DNA from: Flammeovirga aprica JL-4
GTDB taxonomy: Bacteria; Bacteroidota; Bacteroidia; Cytophagales; Flammeovirgaceae
Assembly (NCBI RefSeq): GCF_012844305.1
Contig: NZ_JABANE010000051.1
Location: 1-64,000 of the forward strand
Length of the DNA stretch: 64,000 bases
Direction of reading: 5' to 3'
Part shown: positions 55,440 to 64,000 of the stretch, in pieces
Layout of the letters: the number at the start of each line of letters is the position of its first letter
Numbering within the stretch: the first letter of the stretch is position 1
Notes under the pieces: model-generated
The model's input: the letters and a program-made list of their open reading frames with translations, nothing else
Told to the model about the DNA's origin: nothing
Databases searched by the model: none
Translations under genes and position numbers: made by a program

Positions 55440-56054
55440 TTAACCTTTTAACTCTCTCGCAGAATCTGTAACGCCTTTCGTAAACAAGTCTGACACATAA
55501 TCGAAGAAAGAAGCTTTCTTTTCTCTTTCTGTGAAACTCTTGTTGTTTACTTCTTCAGCACCAACTTCTTGCAATAAAGCTTTAAGCTCATCTTCTGAAA
55601 GCGAATTCTTAGCTAAATCAATAGCCATGATATGCTTGTCATCTGATTGACGACGGTCGAAGATTTGAGGAACTTTGTGTGGCTTCAAGTCTTGTGAAAC
55701 GAAGAATGAACCCGCCATTCCGAATGCAGAGAATAATACTGTTAATTCGAAAGTAATCGGCACAAAGTCAGGAATTGCAATAAATCCTTTACCACCAATG
55801 ATCATAGGCCATTCATAACCCATAATCCACGATTGTAATAAAATCGCACAAGTAGTACCTAGAGCTCCAAATCCGAAAGCTGCTCTTGGCATCCAAGAAC
55901 GCTTATAACCTAATGCATCTTCTAAGAAGTGAACAGGATACGGAGTAAATACCTCATAGATTTTTACACCTTTCTTTCTTAAAGCTTTTACGGCTTTAAC
56001 CAAGATATCTTGATCACCAAAAACGCCTACTAAATAATTTGTGTTTTTTTCCAT
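55440..56054 (-). CDS. actD: Alternative complex III, subunit ActD (DUF3341)
   Basis: The 204-residue product matches ActD: an N-terminal soluble DUF3341 region (LVGVFGDQDILVKAVKALRK), then two membrane helices (AAFGFGALGTTCAILLQSWI and FVPITFELTVLFSAFGMAGS) and a basic/acidic tail (LKALLQEVGAEEVNN). The role of ActD is structural. It starts 14 bases after actC, so it is tightly coupled within the operon. Confidence 0.92.
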   Translation of the reverse strand: MEKNTNYLVGVFGDQDILVKAVKALRKKGVKIYEVFTPYPVHFLEDALGYKRSWMPRAAFGFGALGTTCAILLQSWIMGYEWPMIIGGKGFIAIPDFVPITFELTVLFSAFGMAGSFFVSQDLKPHKVPQIFDRRQSDDKHIMAIDLAKNSLSEDELKALLQEVGAEEVNNKSFTEREKKASFFDYVSDLFTKGVTDSARELKG

Positions 56055-56068
56055 CTCTAAATGCTTTT

Positions 56069-57496
56069 TTATAGATCAACTGGAACTCTATCTGCCTCAG
56101 GTACTACTTCGTTTGAGATAGTACGACGAGACTTGTACACCTTAGAATCAGAATCTTTCAATACTGATTTCACCTCTGCCATGTTTACTACTGGGAAGTA
56201 CTTCGCAAATGCTAAGAACAATGTGAAGAATAAACCAAAAGTAAATACGTAACACATCACGTCAGTGATTGTAGGGTTGAAGTACAACCATGATGATGGT
56301 AAGTAATCACGGTGAAGTGACGTTACGATAATTACGAAACGCTCGAACCACATACCAATGTTTACTACGATAGAGATAAAGAAGATAAACGGAATGTTTG
56401 TTCTTAATTTCTTCACGTAGAATACCTGAGGAGAGATTACGTTACATGCCATCATTGACCAGTATGCCCACCAGTATTGGCCAGTCATACGGTTTACGAA
56501 TGCATATTGCTCGTATTCTACACCTGAGTACCATGCGATTACGAATTCGGTAATATATGCGATACCTACAACAGAACCAGTAATTGTAACTACTAGTGAC
56601 ATCATTTCGATGTGCTCCATTGTGATATAATCTTCTAATTTATACAACTTACGCGTCACCAACATCAACGTTAATACCATGGCGAAACCTGAGAAGATCG
56701 CACCTGCTACGAAGTATGGAGGGAAGATAGTTGTATGCCATCCTGGAATTACTGACGTTGCAAAGTCCATTGATACAATTGTGTGTACTGAAAGTACTAG
56801 AGGTGTTGATAAACCTGCTAAGATCAATGAAACTGCTTCGTAGTGCATCCAAGTTTTTGCTGAACCGTTGAAGCCCATTGAAAGAGCACCGTAGATCAAA
56901 CGAGGAATCGGCTTGATTGCACGGTCACGGATTGTAGCAAAGTCAGGTACAAGACCAATAAACCAGAATACTAATGATACTGAGAAATACGTCGAGATCG
57001 CGAATACGTCCCAAAGTAGTGGTGAGTTGAAGTTCACCCAAAGAGAACCATAAGTGTTTGGTAATGGCAATGCCCAAATACCACCAATCCAAGGACGACC
57101 CATGTGTACTACTGGCCAAATAGCGGCACAGATTACGGCAAAGATTGTCATTGCTTCCGCTGCACGGTTAATTGAAGTTCTCCATTTTTGACGGAATAAC
57201 AACAATACCGCTGAGATTAGTGTACCTGCGTGACCGATACCTACCCACCATACGAAGTTGGTAATATCCCACGCCCATTGAACTGTCTTGTTAAGACCCC
57301 AACGACCAATACCGTTCCACAGCATGTCACCTAAATAGTAACCACCTGCAAGAAGTAAGAATAACGATAACGCCATTCCTCCAAACCAACCCTTAGAAGG
57401 GTTCGCTTCTACTGGTCGACAGACATCTTCTGTTATGTCCTTGTATGTTTTACCACCAGTTACCAGTGGTTCACGGACTTTCGATACTATCTGCAT
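56069..57496 (-). CDS. actC: Alternative complex III, NrfD-like quinol-binding subunit ActC
   Basis: The 475-residue protein has about ten membrane helices with NrfD/PsrC features: WAWDITNFVWWVGIGHAGTL, VHMGRPWIGGIWALPLPNTY and NSPLLWDVFAI in the first half, and ASLHRDYLPSSWLYFNPT toward the end. It holds the menaquinol site and part of the proposed proton path of ACIII. The gene is 75 bases after actB and 14 before actD. Confidence 0.95.
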   Translation of the reverse strand: MQIVSKVREPLVTGGKTYKDITEDVCRPVEANPSKGWFGGMALSLFLLLAGGYYLGDMLWNGIGRWGLNKTVQWAWDITNFVWWVGIGHAGTLISAVLLLFRQKWRTSINRAAEAMTIFAVICAAIWPVVHMGRPWIGGIWALPLPNTYGSLWVNFNSPLLWDVFAISTYFSVSLVFWFIGLVPDFATIRDRAIKPIPRLIYGALSMGFNGSAKTWMHYEAVSLILAGLSTPLVLSVHTIVSMDFATSVIPGWHTTIFPPYFVAGAIFSGFAMVLTLMLVTRKLYKLEDYITMEHIEMMSLVVTITGSVVGIAYITEFVIAWYSGVEYEQYAFVNRMTGQYWWAYWSMMACNVISPQVFYVKKLRTNIPFIFFISIVVNIGMWFERFVIIVTSLHRDYLPSSWLYFNPTITDVMCYVFTFGLFFTLFLAFAKYFPVVNMAEVKSVLKDSDSKVYKSRRTISNEVVPEADRVPVDL

Positions 57497-57534
57497 TTTA
57501 TCTTATGTAGAGTATGAATAACTAATTTTAAAGT

Positions 57535-57566
57535 GGACACCTTTTGAATTGCTTCCGAAGGTATCC
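57535..57566 (-). repeat. Inverted repeat in the actB-actC gap
   Basis: On the minus strand GGATACCTT (57566-57558) pairs with AAGGTGTCC (57543-57535), 9 pairs with one G-U and a 14-base loop, directly after the actB stop. No T run follows. Confidence 0.5.
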
Positions 57567-57571
57567 TTTAA

Positions 57572-60500
57572 TTATGCGTTCTTTTCGTCTTTGTTTCTCA
57601 CCTTCGCTAGGTAGTAAACGTTAGGACGAGTGTTGATTTCATCTAACACATTGTATGCACGCTCATGCAATTCACCTTCTAATAGTTGGCGAACTTCTGA
57701 TTCTGGATTGTTCAAGTCACCAAACTTGATCGCACCGCTCGCACAAGCAGAAGCACATGCAGTAGAAACGTCTGAGTCAACCAATGGACGGCCTTCTCTC
57801 TTCGCGTTCAATTTACCTGCTTGCGTTCTTTGTACACACATTGAACATTTCTCCATTACACCACGAGAACGAACAGTAACATCTGGGTTTAACACCATTT
57901 TACCAAGATCGTTATTCATGTTGTAATCAAACTCATCATTGTTATGATATTTGAACCAGTTGAAACGACGTACTTTGTAAGGGCAGTTGTTTGCACAATA
58001 TTTCGTACCGATACAACGGTTGTAAGTCATTTGGTTTAGACCTTCTGAAGAGTGTGAAGTTGCAGCTACTGGACATACAGTCTCACAAGGAGCGTTGTTA
58101 CAGTGCTGACACATCATTGGTTGGAATACTACCTCAGGGTTACGTGCAGCACGCTCCATCTTAGCATAATCCGTCATTGATGCATTTTCTTCTTCAGTAA
58201 ACTCCTCCTCCGGACGTTGGCTGTAATAACGGTCCAAACGCAACCAGTGCATTTCACGACGGTTAATTACTTCTTGCTTACCTACAATCGGCACATTGTT
58301 TTCAATATGACATGCAGTAACACAAGCTGAACATCCATCACAAGAGTTCAAGTCGATTGCTAACCCCCAGTGGTGGTTAGGGTATTCGTGAACATCTGCT
58401 TGAATTCCGGATACTGAGTTCCATAATAATGCAGCGCCTGGCTTATCATCATTTTTGTTATGGCGGTCATCTTTGTAACCGTTGTTATTGATATCCCAAG
58501 CAGAAATATCCGTTGCTTTCTCTGGTCCAGAGTAAGTGTTGATCATCACGTCATGTCTAGCAGCAGCAGGGTTTTTCACATACTGAGCAAGTGTAGTCTC
58601 TTGGATAATCGACTCACGTGACATGATTGTTTCGTGTGTTTGAGTTTGAGCAACATCTACTGAAGCGTCAGTTGCTTCAACTGAAACACCTGAAGTTACT
58701 GAGTAGTTTGTTAAACCTTTAGCACTTAATAATGACATTGCATTGAAACCAGCAGCTTCTTCAGCAACCTTACCTAAAGATGTTTGTCCGTATCCTAGAG
58801 GAACTGCAACAACACCTTTAGCCAAACCTGGCTGCATGATTACTGGTAATTCAAAGCTACCACCTTTCGTTGCTACCTTAAGTACTTTCTTCTTCGTTTC
58901 AAACTCTTTGTGAACGTCTAATGAACGAGCGTCCTCAGGAGTAATTGCCACGAAGTTACCCCAAGTCACTTTAGTGATTGGATCTGGAGTTTCTTGTACA
59001 TAAGGGTTGTTTGCTAATGTACCGTAACCCATTACAGTCGATGCATAAGCAACAAACTCCCACTCTGAAGTTGTTCTATATTTAGCGGATACTTTCGCAC
59101 CTGCATCAGCTGCGTTGAATGACGCTGAGTAATCAACGCTATCAGCACCTGTGTCGTGGATTGACTTGTAGCTACCCGTATTTTCAGTTTCGAAGATACC
59201 GTTGTGTAATGCTCTTACCCAGAAAGACTGAGATGATAATTCCTTCGATTGCAACGCAAATACGTCTTTCTTCCAGAATGATTTCACTAAGTCATCATAC
59301 TCTTCTTCGCTTCCAGCCCATGCTAAGAATGAATCTTGAGCTTGACGTGTATCAAAAATAGTATTGATTGTTGGTTGAGCAACACTGAAGTAACCTCTCT
59401 TGTACTCTGCATCATTCCAAGACTCCAAGAAATGCTTATCAGGAGTATTGAAAGTACAAAGCTTCGCAGTAGCATCTAAACGGTCATTTGTCGCAACTGA
59501 CAATTTCGCCTTTTTGATACCTGCTGCAATTTCTTTACCTCTAGCGTAATCGTAAACTGGGTTACAGTTATAGAAGATTACAGCACCGTATTTTCCAGCT
59601 TTCAATGCATCAACAAATGCATTCATCTGAACATCGCTACCTTGACGAGTGTAAAGAGGAGTATTTAAATCAACTGTTTTACCATAATTACCAAGCATTT
59701 GGTTGATACCGTTCACTAAAAGCTGAACGTTAACATCATTAATACCTGAAACTACAACTGATTTACCTTTTGCTTTTAATAAAGCTTTCGCTGCACGAGC
59801 AATGTTAGCGTCTTTCAATGTACCTTTTACAGTAGCATTTCCAGTTGCTTTAGCGATTGCATTGTAAAGAGCAGCTACAGCTACACCTTCTTGAGAAGGT
59901 TTTAATGGTGAACGGTAGTCCGCAGCAGCACCAGTAATAGTAAGCATTGTCTCAAAACTGAATACTTGAGACATTTTCTTCTTATTAGGTCCTACTTTTC
60001 TGTTTTTAGCGAAATCTTGTGATAAAACACCTGGAGCAACCCAGTTACCTAAGATATCAGCATTAAAACTTACGATCACATCTGCTTTATCCAAAGCATA
60101 TGATGGAACTACAGCTTTACCAAATTGTGCTTTATTTGCTTCAATAATTGCAGAGTTGTTGTCTTGGTCATAAGTCACCAAGTCAGCATTGTACTTACCT
60201 GCAAATTGATTTAAAACTTTCTTTGTAGATGGAGATACAATAGTATTTGATACTACTGCTACTTTTCCTGCGGCAGCTAAACCTTTGATGATTTCAGCGT
60301 CAGCTTTCTTCCAAGTAGTGGCAGCACCACCTTTAGAAGGAGCCTTAGCTCTTTCATCATCATATAAGCCCATGATTGACGCGTTTGCACGAGCAGTGAT
60401 TGCACCTTGAGAGTACGCTGAGAAAGTGTTACCTTCAATAAAGATAGGTCTACCCTCTCTTGTTTTCACTACTACAGGCATTGCATCAGAACCATTGAAG

Positions 60501-60790
60501 AATGTAGAAGCGTAATAGTTTGCTACACCTGGATCAATGTTTTCTGGCTTGTTTAAGTAAGGAATCGCCTTCTTCACTGGAGCTTCACATGCTGCTAAAG
60601 AAACTGCAGCTACTGAGAATCCCATTACTTTTAAGAAGTCTCGTCTGTTGCTTTTGAATTCACCCTCTGAATTATCTCCGTAAGCATCTTTGATTGTCAG
60701 ATGCTGAGGGAATTCTTTTTCCGCATATTTTACAAACTCAGGGTCGTTCGTTAGTTGTTCGACGCCTTTCCAATATTCTTTCTTTGCCAT
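57572..60790 (-). CDS. actB: Alternative complex III, iron-sulfur subunit ActB
   Basis: This 1072-residue subunit is a fusion of a molybdopterin-oxidoreductase-like part that lacks the cofactor (about 80-760) and a four-cluster ferredoxin-like part. A twin-arginine motif is at residues 49-50 ([12 protein letters not shown]) and a lipobox-like LAAC (Cys68) follows. The Fe-S binding motifs, near the C-terminus, are [38 protein letters not shown] and CSMC with CASACASGA. ActB should accept electrons from ActC and hand them to ActA on the periplasmic side. Folded export by Tat and N-terminal lipidation are inferred from the sequence. Confidence 0.94.
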   Translation of the reverse strand: MAKKEYWKGVEQLTNDPEFVKYAEKEFPQHLTIKDAYGDNSEGEFKSNRRDFLKVMGFSVAAVSLAACEAPVKKAIPYLNKPENIDPGVANYYASTFFNGSDAMPVVVKTREGRPIFIEGNTFSAYSQGAITARANASIMGLYDDERAKAPSKGGAATTWKKADAEIIKGLAAAGKVAVVSNTIVSPSTKKVLNQFAGKYNADLVTYDQDNNSAIIEANKAQFGKAVVPSYALDKADVIVSFNADILGNWVAPGVLSQDFAKNRKVGPNKKKMSQVFSFETMLTITGAAADYRSPLKPSQEGVAVAALYNAIAKATGNATVKGTLKDANIARAAKALLKAKGKSVVVSGINDVNVQLLVNGINQMLGNYGKTVDLNTPLYTRQGSDVQMNAFVDALKAGKYGAVIFYNCNPVYDYARGKEIAAGIKKAKLSVATNDRLDATAKLCTFNTPDKHFLESWNDAEYKRGYFSVAQPTINTIFDTRQAQDSFLAWAGSEEEYDDLVKSFWKKDVFALQSKELSSQSFWVRALHNGIFETENTGSYKSIHDTGADSVDYSASFNAADAGAKVSAKYRTTSEWEFVAYASTVMGYGTLANNPYVQETPDPITKVTWGNFVAITPEDARSLDVHKEFETKKKVLKVATKGGSFELPVIMQPGLAKGVVAVPLGYGQTSLGKVAEEAAGFNAMSLLSAKGLTNYSVTSGVSVEATDASVDVAQTQTHETIMSRESIIQETTLAQYVKNPAAARHDVMINTYSGPEKATDISAWDINNNGYKDDRHNKNDDKPGAALLWNSVSGIQADVHEYPNHHWGLAIDLNSCDGCSACVTACHIENNVPIVGKQEVINRREMHWLRLDRYYSQRPEEEFTEEENASMTDYAKMERAARNPEVVFQPMMCQHCNNAPCETVCPVAATSHSSEGLNQMTYNRCIGTKYCANNCPYKVRRFNWFKYHNNDEFDYNMNNDLGKMVLNPDVTVRSRGVMEKCSMCVQRTQAGKLNAKREGRPLVDSDVSTACASACASGAIKFGDLNNPESEVRQLLEGELHERAYNVLDEINTRPNVYYLAKVRNKDEKNA

Positions 60791-60850
60791 TTCTCTATAT
60801 GTAGAAAATTGTTGAAAGCTTAGTGAACAAAAGGTTCAAAAAGCGACAAA

Positions 60851-62101
60851 TTAATAGTGGCATTTTGCACACTCTAAACCACCAATGTCTTTTACTTTCA
60901 TTGGATCCTTAGAAGTAGCTTCGTGCATTTCTACCATTTTGTCATAATACGCATTACCTTTTGCGTTTACATCTGTCTGACGGTGACAGTCAATACACCA
61001 ACCCATTGTTAATAATGAGTGTTGTTGTACTACTTCCATTTTCTCGATTTCACCGTGACATGTCTGACATTCAACTCCACCAACTTTCACGTGTTGTGAG
61101 TGGTTGAAATACGCTAAATCAGGCAAGTTGTGAACACGTACCCATTGTATAGGCTCGTTGTTTTCAATCGCCGCATAGATTTTTTGAATTTCTGGAGAAT
61201 TCTGACGGATACTGTTGTGACAGTTCATACAGATGTTCGCTGAAGGAATGTTGGCATTCTTAGACTTTTCTACACCTGTGTGACAGTACTTACAATCAAT
61301 TTCGTAATACCCTGCGTGAAGTTTGTGTGAGAATTGGATAGGTTGATCTGGAGCATATCCTTGTTGTACTCCGACTGCGAATAAAGAATCAATAGTTACT
61401 TTAGCTACAATCATTACGAATACAAAAGAAGACATTCCGATGAAAACTTGGCTTTTGAAAATCGCAGCTAAGCTGAATTTTTCGTTAATGTAAGCTGTGT
61501 CGTCTTCGTCTAGTCCTTTTTGTTGTCTTAAATACTGCGTTAAAACATTAGCTAATACTACTAATACAATTAAAACAATACTTAATAACACTAATAGGCC
61601 GATAATTACTCCAACTAATAAGTTAGAACTAACTACCATACCCTCTTGTGGAGCTTCTGCTCCTGCGCCTGCTACATCAGCAGCTGCTTCTGGTTTTGCC
61701 GGTCCTTTTATTGTCGCATCCTTTACATATGCTAAAACCTGTAAGATCTCTGCATCTGAAAGATCTTGGTTAGGCATAATTGTAGGCTTAAACTTATCAT
61801 AAAGAGCTACTGCGTATGCATCGCCACTTTCAATTGTTTTGCCTGGGTGCTTAATAAAGCTCGTTAACCATTTAACATCACGACGCTCATAAACATTTTT
61901 AAGCGCCGGCCCGACGCCTTTTTCGTGTACTTGGTGACAGGAAGAGCAGTTGCCATCGAAAAGCTCCATCCCGGCCGAGATCGACGCTTCATCAGTGGGA
62001 ATGCCGTCTCCTTGTGCAAACGCTGTTACGCTTGTTAGCAGTAAACCGCACACCACAGCCAATGTGTAGCGCAACCTTAATACACTTCTGCCGATACTCA
62101 T
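60851..62101 (-). CDS. actA: Alternative complex III, multihaem cytochrome ActA with N-terminal monohaem domain
   Basis: The 416-residue protein has six CxxCH haem motifs. The first (residues 52-56) lies in a class I cytochrome domain (about 35-130, PALKNVYERR, IMPNQDLSDAEIL) after a signal-like segment. Two membrane helices follow (about 160-190 and 215-245). The other five motifs, at 270-274, 291-295, 345-349, 369-373 and 411-415, form the ActA pentahaem part; the last ends one residue before the stop. ActA passes electrons from ActB to ActE. It is the first gene of the operon and has the best promoter in the region. Confidence 0.93.
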   Translation of the reverse strand: MSIGRSVLRLRYTLAVVCGLLLTSVTAFAQGDGIPTDEASISAGMELFDGNCSSCHQVHEKGVGPALKNVYERRDVKWLTSFIKHPGKTIESGDAYAVALYDKFKPTIMPNQDLSDAEILQVLAYVKDATIKGPAKPEAAADVAGAGAEAPQEGMVVSSNLLVGVIIGLLVLLSIVLIVLVVLANVLTQYLRQQKGLDEDDTAYINEKFSLAAIFKSQVFIGMSSFVFVMIVAKVTIDSLFAVGVQQGYAPDQPIQFSHKLHAGYYEIDCKYCHTGVEKSKNANIPSANICMNCHNSIRQNSPEIQKIYAAIENNEPIQWVRVHNLPDLAYFNHSQHVKVGGVECQTCHGEIEKMEVVQQHSLLTMGWCIDCHRQTDVNAKGNAYYDKMVEMHEATSKDPMKVKDIGGLECAKCHY

Positions 62102-62698
62102 ACCATTGAAGTTTTGTATACTAAAAAATTAGATGAAATATGCAATTGTACATTCGAGTGCAAAGCTAATACGGGATGGACATATTTCAAACTTGGCATC
62201 AAAACCGGCTTTCTATTAAAAAATACAAAAATATCACCACAAAACACTATATATCAGCAATTTAATATCAATAAAATTCAATAAATCATTATTTATAATC
62301 ATTCCAAATTACAAAAAAAAGTGACATTAGACATCTTTTTGCCCTTAACTCTCGTCAGCTTAATATTTTAACAGGTGTTAATAATCGTAATGAATGTGAA
62401 TTTTATATTGATAGAAAATAACTTTTATATCTAACAACATTTACAATCTCAGTATTCGTTTTTTCGCTCTGAACCGGTTTAAATCACTCTATTCAAGGTT
62501 TTCATGTATTTTTCAGAACAACGCTAATTATTAATAATATCTCTTAATAACTTCTTCAAAATCATCACTTTTACCCTATTTCTCCCATAATAAGTGATTT
62601 GTGTTTAGAGAAATGCGATTTGTGTTATTGGTTTCTTTTTGGGTTGATGACATTTGTAATGTAGTCAAACACACAACTTAATCATCAATTTTATCATT
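62102..62698. other. Intergenic region between the act operon and the dehydrogenase gene
   Basis: It holds the act promoter at its left end. The remainder of about 500 bases is AT-rich with no gene of convincing length. A GACATTTG element 18 bases after a TTG near 62620-62660 could serve the dehydrogenase, but it has a mismatch. Confidence 0.55.
62161..62191 (-). promoter_or_regulatory. Promoter of the actABCDEF operon
   Basis: On the minus strand TTTG (62191-62188), a 19-base spacer and TAGCTTTG (62168-62161) match the Bacteroidota consensus. The box lies about 60 bases before actA. Spacing is the same as at the tRNA-Cys promoter. Confidence 0.75.
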
Positions 62699-63478
62699 AT
62701 GAAAAACGTAGCATTAATCACAGGAGCATCATCAGGAATCGGTAAAGAGTTTGCTAAAATTCACGCTCAAAAAGGAGGAGATTTAGTCATCATTGCCAGA
62801 AGCTTAGATAAATTAAAGGAACTGAAAACGGAGTTAGAAGGATCATATGGCATCTCAGTAGAGGTAATTGCAAAAGACCTGACTAAGATTGAAACGGCTC
62901 AAGAGATTTATGACGAGGTGAAATCAAAAAATATTCCTGTTGAATACCTTATCAATAATGCTGGTTTTGGTGGAGTTGGCAAGTTTCACGAAAGAGAATG
63001 GGAAAAGGATCTTGCAATGATCAACCTCAATATTACTGCACTTACAGCTTTGACTCGTTTTTTCCTACCTGACATGGTGAAAAGAAATAGTGGCAGAGTG
63101 CTTAATGTGTCTTCAACGGCAAGTTTGATTCCCGGCCCCCTTCAAGCTGTTTATTATGCTACAAAGGCTTATGTTACTTTCTTCAGTAATGCTATAGCTG
63201 AGGAATTACATGATACAAATGTTACAGTTACAGCACTACTTCCTGGTGCTACTGCCACAGAATTCGGAAGAGTTTCAGGAATGGATAAAACTTCTTTATT
63301 CGATAAAACAGCTAGTGCGTACAAAGTGGCATTAGACGGATATAATGGAATGATGAAAGGGAAATTGGATGTGATTTCTGGTTTAACTACTTCTCAAAAA
63401 ATCATGACCGCTTTTGCTCCTCTTACCCCTAAGAAAATAATTTTAAAACAGGTTCGTCAGATGCAGGAAACGAATTAG
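62699..63478 (+). CDS. Short-chain dehydrogenase/reductase
   Basis: The 259-residue protein is a classical SDR. The NAD(P)-binding motif TGASSGIG is at residues 8-15, NNAG follows near 88-91 (YLINNAGFGG), and the active-site Ser/Tyr/Lys set is visible as NVSSTASL and YYATK (about 152-156). The Arg after the second strand (IIARSLDKL) favours NADP. The substrate is unknown; close relatives are annotated as general acyl or keto reductases. A terminator of 13 pairs follows. Confidence 0.9.
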   Translation: MKNVALITGASSGIGKEFAKIHAQKGGDLVIIARSLDKLKELKTELEGSYGISVEVIAKDLTKIETAQEIYDEVKSKNIPVEYLINNAGFGGVGKFHEREWEKDLAMINLNITALTALTRFFLPDMVKRNSGRVLNVSSTASLIPGPLQAVYYATKAYVTFFSNAIAEELHDTNVTVTALLPGATATEFGRVSGMDKTSLFDKTASAYKVALDGYNGMMKGKLDVISGLTTSQKIMTAFAPLTPKKIILKQVRQMQETN

Positions 63479-63485
63479 TTTTTGA

Positions 63486-63499
63486 GTTAAGAGTTAAGA
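63486..63499. repeat. Heptamer tandem repeat (GTTAAGA twice)
   Basis: Two perfect copies lie just after the dehydrogenase stop; a related pair is at 31151-31164. Confidence 0.35.
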
Positions 63500-63587
63500 A
63501 AGCTATGGTATATTGAGCATTTCAGAAAAGTTTTTCTTTTTACTTAAACATATTCTTTATTTTCTTCATACAGTCTTATTTAATTGA

Positions 63588-63626
63588 CCCTATCTTCAAT
63601 ATCATAATTGGGGATAGGGCTTTTCA
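63588..63626 (+). terminator. Rho-independent terminator
   Basis: CCCTATCTTCAAT (63588-63600) and ATTGGGGATAGGG (63607-63619) form a 13-bp stem with two G-U pairs and a 6-base loop, followed by CTTTT. Confidence 0.65.
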
Positions 63627-63641
63627 TGTAAATTTGAGCAT

Positions 63642-63678
63642 AAAAAAAGGCCAAGATTAATTAAAATCTTGACCTTTT
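63642..63678 (-). terminator. Terminator of the tRNA-Cys gene
   Basis: On the minus strand AAAAGGTCAAGATT pairs with AATCTTGGCCTTTT (one mismatch) and is followed by a T run. Confidence 0.8.
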
Positions 63679-63680
63679 AG

Positions 63681-63751
63681 AGGTGCCAGGCGGATTCGAA
63701 CCGCCGTACGCGGTTTTGCAGACCGATGCCTAGCCACTCGGCCATGGCACC
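63681..63751 (-). tRNA. tRNA-Cys (anticodon GCA)
   Basis: The minus strand folds as a cloverleaf: acceptor GGTGCCA / TGGCACC with discriminator T (as expected for tRNA-Cys), an anticodon loop CTGCAAA giving anticodon GCA, and the T-loop GTTCGAATC. CCA is not encoded. It is a 71-base gene with its own promoter and terminator. Confidence 0.95.
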
Positions 63752-63770
63752 CTGTTTCTTTAAGACGATG

Positions 63771-63801
63771 CAAAAGTAGCACATGATTTTTTACTTGCAA
63801 A
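63771..63801 (-). promoter_or_regulatory. Promoter of tRNA-Cys
   Basis: On the minus strand TTTG (63801-63798), a 19-base spacer and TACTTTTG (63778-63771) match the Bacteroidota consensus. Transcription would start about 10 bases before the tRNA. Confidence 0.78.
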
Positions 63802-63903
63802 ACAATTTGAGAAAAAAATCTCTAAATAAAATTTAAGTATCTATAAAACATACAATTAAAATATCATTAACTTTCCATTCTGTTCTAACATTAGATATAA
63901 ACA

Positions 63904-64000
63904 CATGAAATTAGAAAAGTTCCCAAAGGATTCCTTCGTTATTAGCACGGAAATGGTCCTTCCCAATGATACCAACCCCTTACATAATTTAATGGGAGGC
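63904..64000 (+). CDS. Acyl-CoA thioesterase, N-terminal fragment (runs off right edge)
   Basis: The frame begins at ATG 63904 and is open to the edge, 32 residues. The residues TEMVLPNDTNPLHNLMGG match the start of hotdog-fold acyl-CoA thioesterases of the YciA/cytosolic acyl-CoA hydrolase group, in which the Asn of LPNDTN is in the active site. These enzymes hydrolyse acyl-CoA in the cytoplasm. Only the N-terminus is visible. Confidence 0.75.

Noticed and set aside
1-64000. CRISPR array, prophage, toxin-antitoxin or other defence locus
   Set aside because: No regularly spaced repeats, phage structural genes or recognisable defence proteins were found.

Overview
The window is AT-rich chromosomal DNA from a member of the Bacteroidota, most likely a marine Cytophagales (Flammeovirga-like) bacterium. 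The phylum is supported by type 9 secretion (T9SS) C-terminal sorting domains on two very large exported proteins, an alternative complex III operon (actABCDEF), bacillithiol synthesis (BshB1), a DUF4421 protein, many signal-peptide and lipoprotein genes, lack of Shine-Dalgarno sequences, and promoters of the TTTG-N19-TAnnTTTG type. The genus is inference from overall gene character; no database was searched.

Layout. 1-480: 5' part of an IS1595/ISXO2-type transposase running off the left edge. 0.9-2.2 kb: a small membrane protein and a lipoprotein. 2.4-5.1 kb: four tandem genes for small secreted beta-barrel-like proteins, three clearly paralogous and the first broken by a one-base frameshift in a G tract. 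5.2-10 kb (minus strand): two small unknown proteins, bshB1, a SnoaL-like lipoprotein, hflX and a methyltransferase. 10.1-24.9 kb (minus): two giant secreted T9SS proteins, 1634 and 3226 residues, preceded by a 743-base non-coding region with a direct repeat. 25.6-31 kb: M23 peptidase and GNAT genes (plus), convergent with fabV and a PIF1/RecD-like helicase (minus). 31.3-34.9 kb: a lipoprotein with an extreme charged tail, then ccmB-ccmC-ccmD-like-ccmE for cytochrome c maturation. 34.9-41 kb: cytidylate-kinase-like protein, peroxiredoxin-like protein, DUF4421 protein, glutamate dehydrogenase and an exported unknown. 41.3-53.3 kb: pbpC, a CPA1 antiporter with a TrkA-N domain, the coaX / outer-membrane protein / repeat protein operon, a CBM20-like esterase lipoprotein and small exported proteins. 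53.3-62.1 kb (minus): the full actABCDEF operon. 62.7-64 kb: a short-chain dehydrogenase, tRNA-Cys(GCA), and the start of an acyl-CoA thioesterase.

How genes fit together. Haem-attachment genes (ccmBCDE) and the multihaem ACIII operon serve the same respiratory chain: ACIII oxidises menaquinol and passes electrons through cytochrome c haems. No terminal oxidase is encoded here. Much of the remainder concerns the cell envelope: peptidoglycan synthesis and hydrolysis (PbpC, M23), surface adhesin-like T9SS cargo, outer-membrane barrels and lipoproteins. Hairpin terminators separate most convergent pairs.

I found no CRISPR array, prophage, rRNA or recognisable defence island. The most unusual items are the barrel paralog array with its frameshift, the three-unit architecture of the giant adhesin, the CxxxY form of CcmE, and the additional N-terminal haem domain of ActA. 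None can be called a new system from sequence alone.
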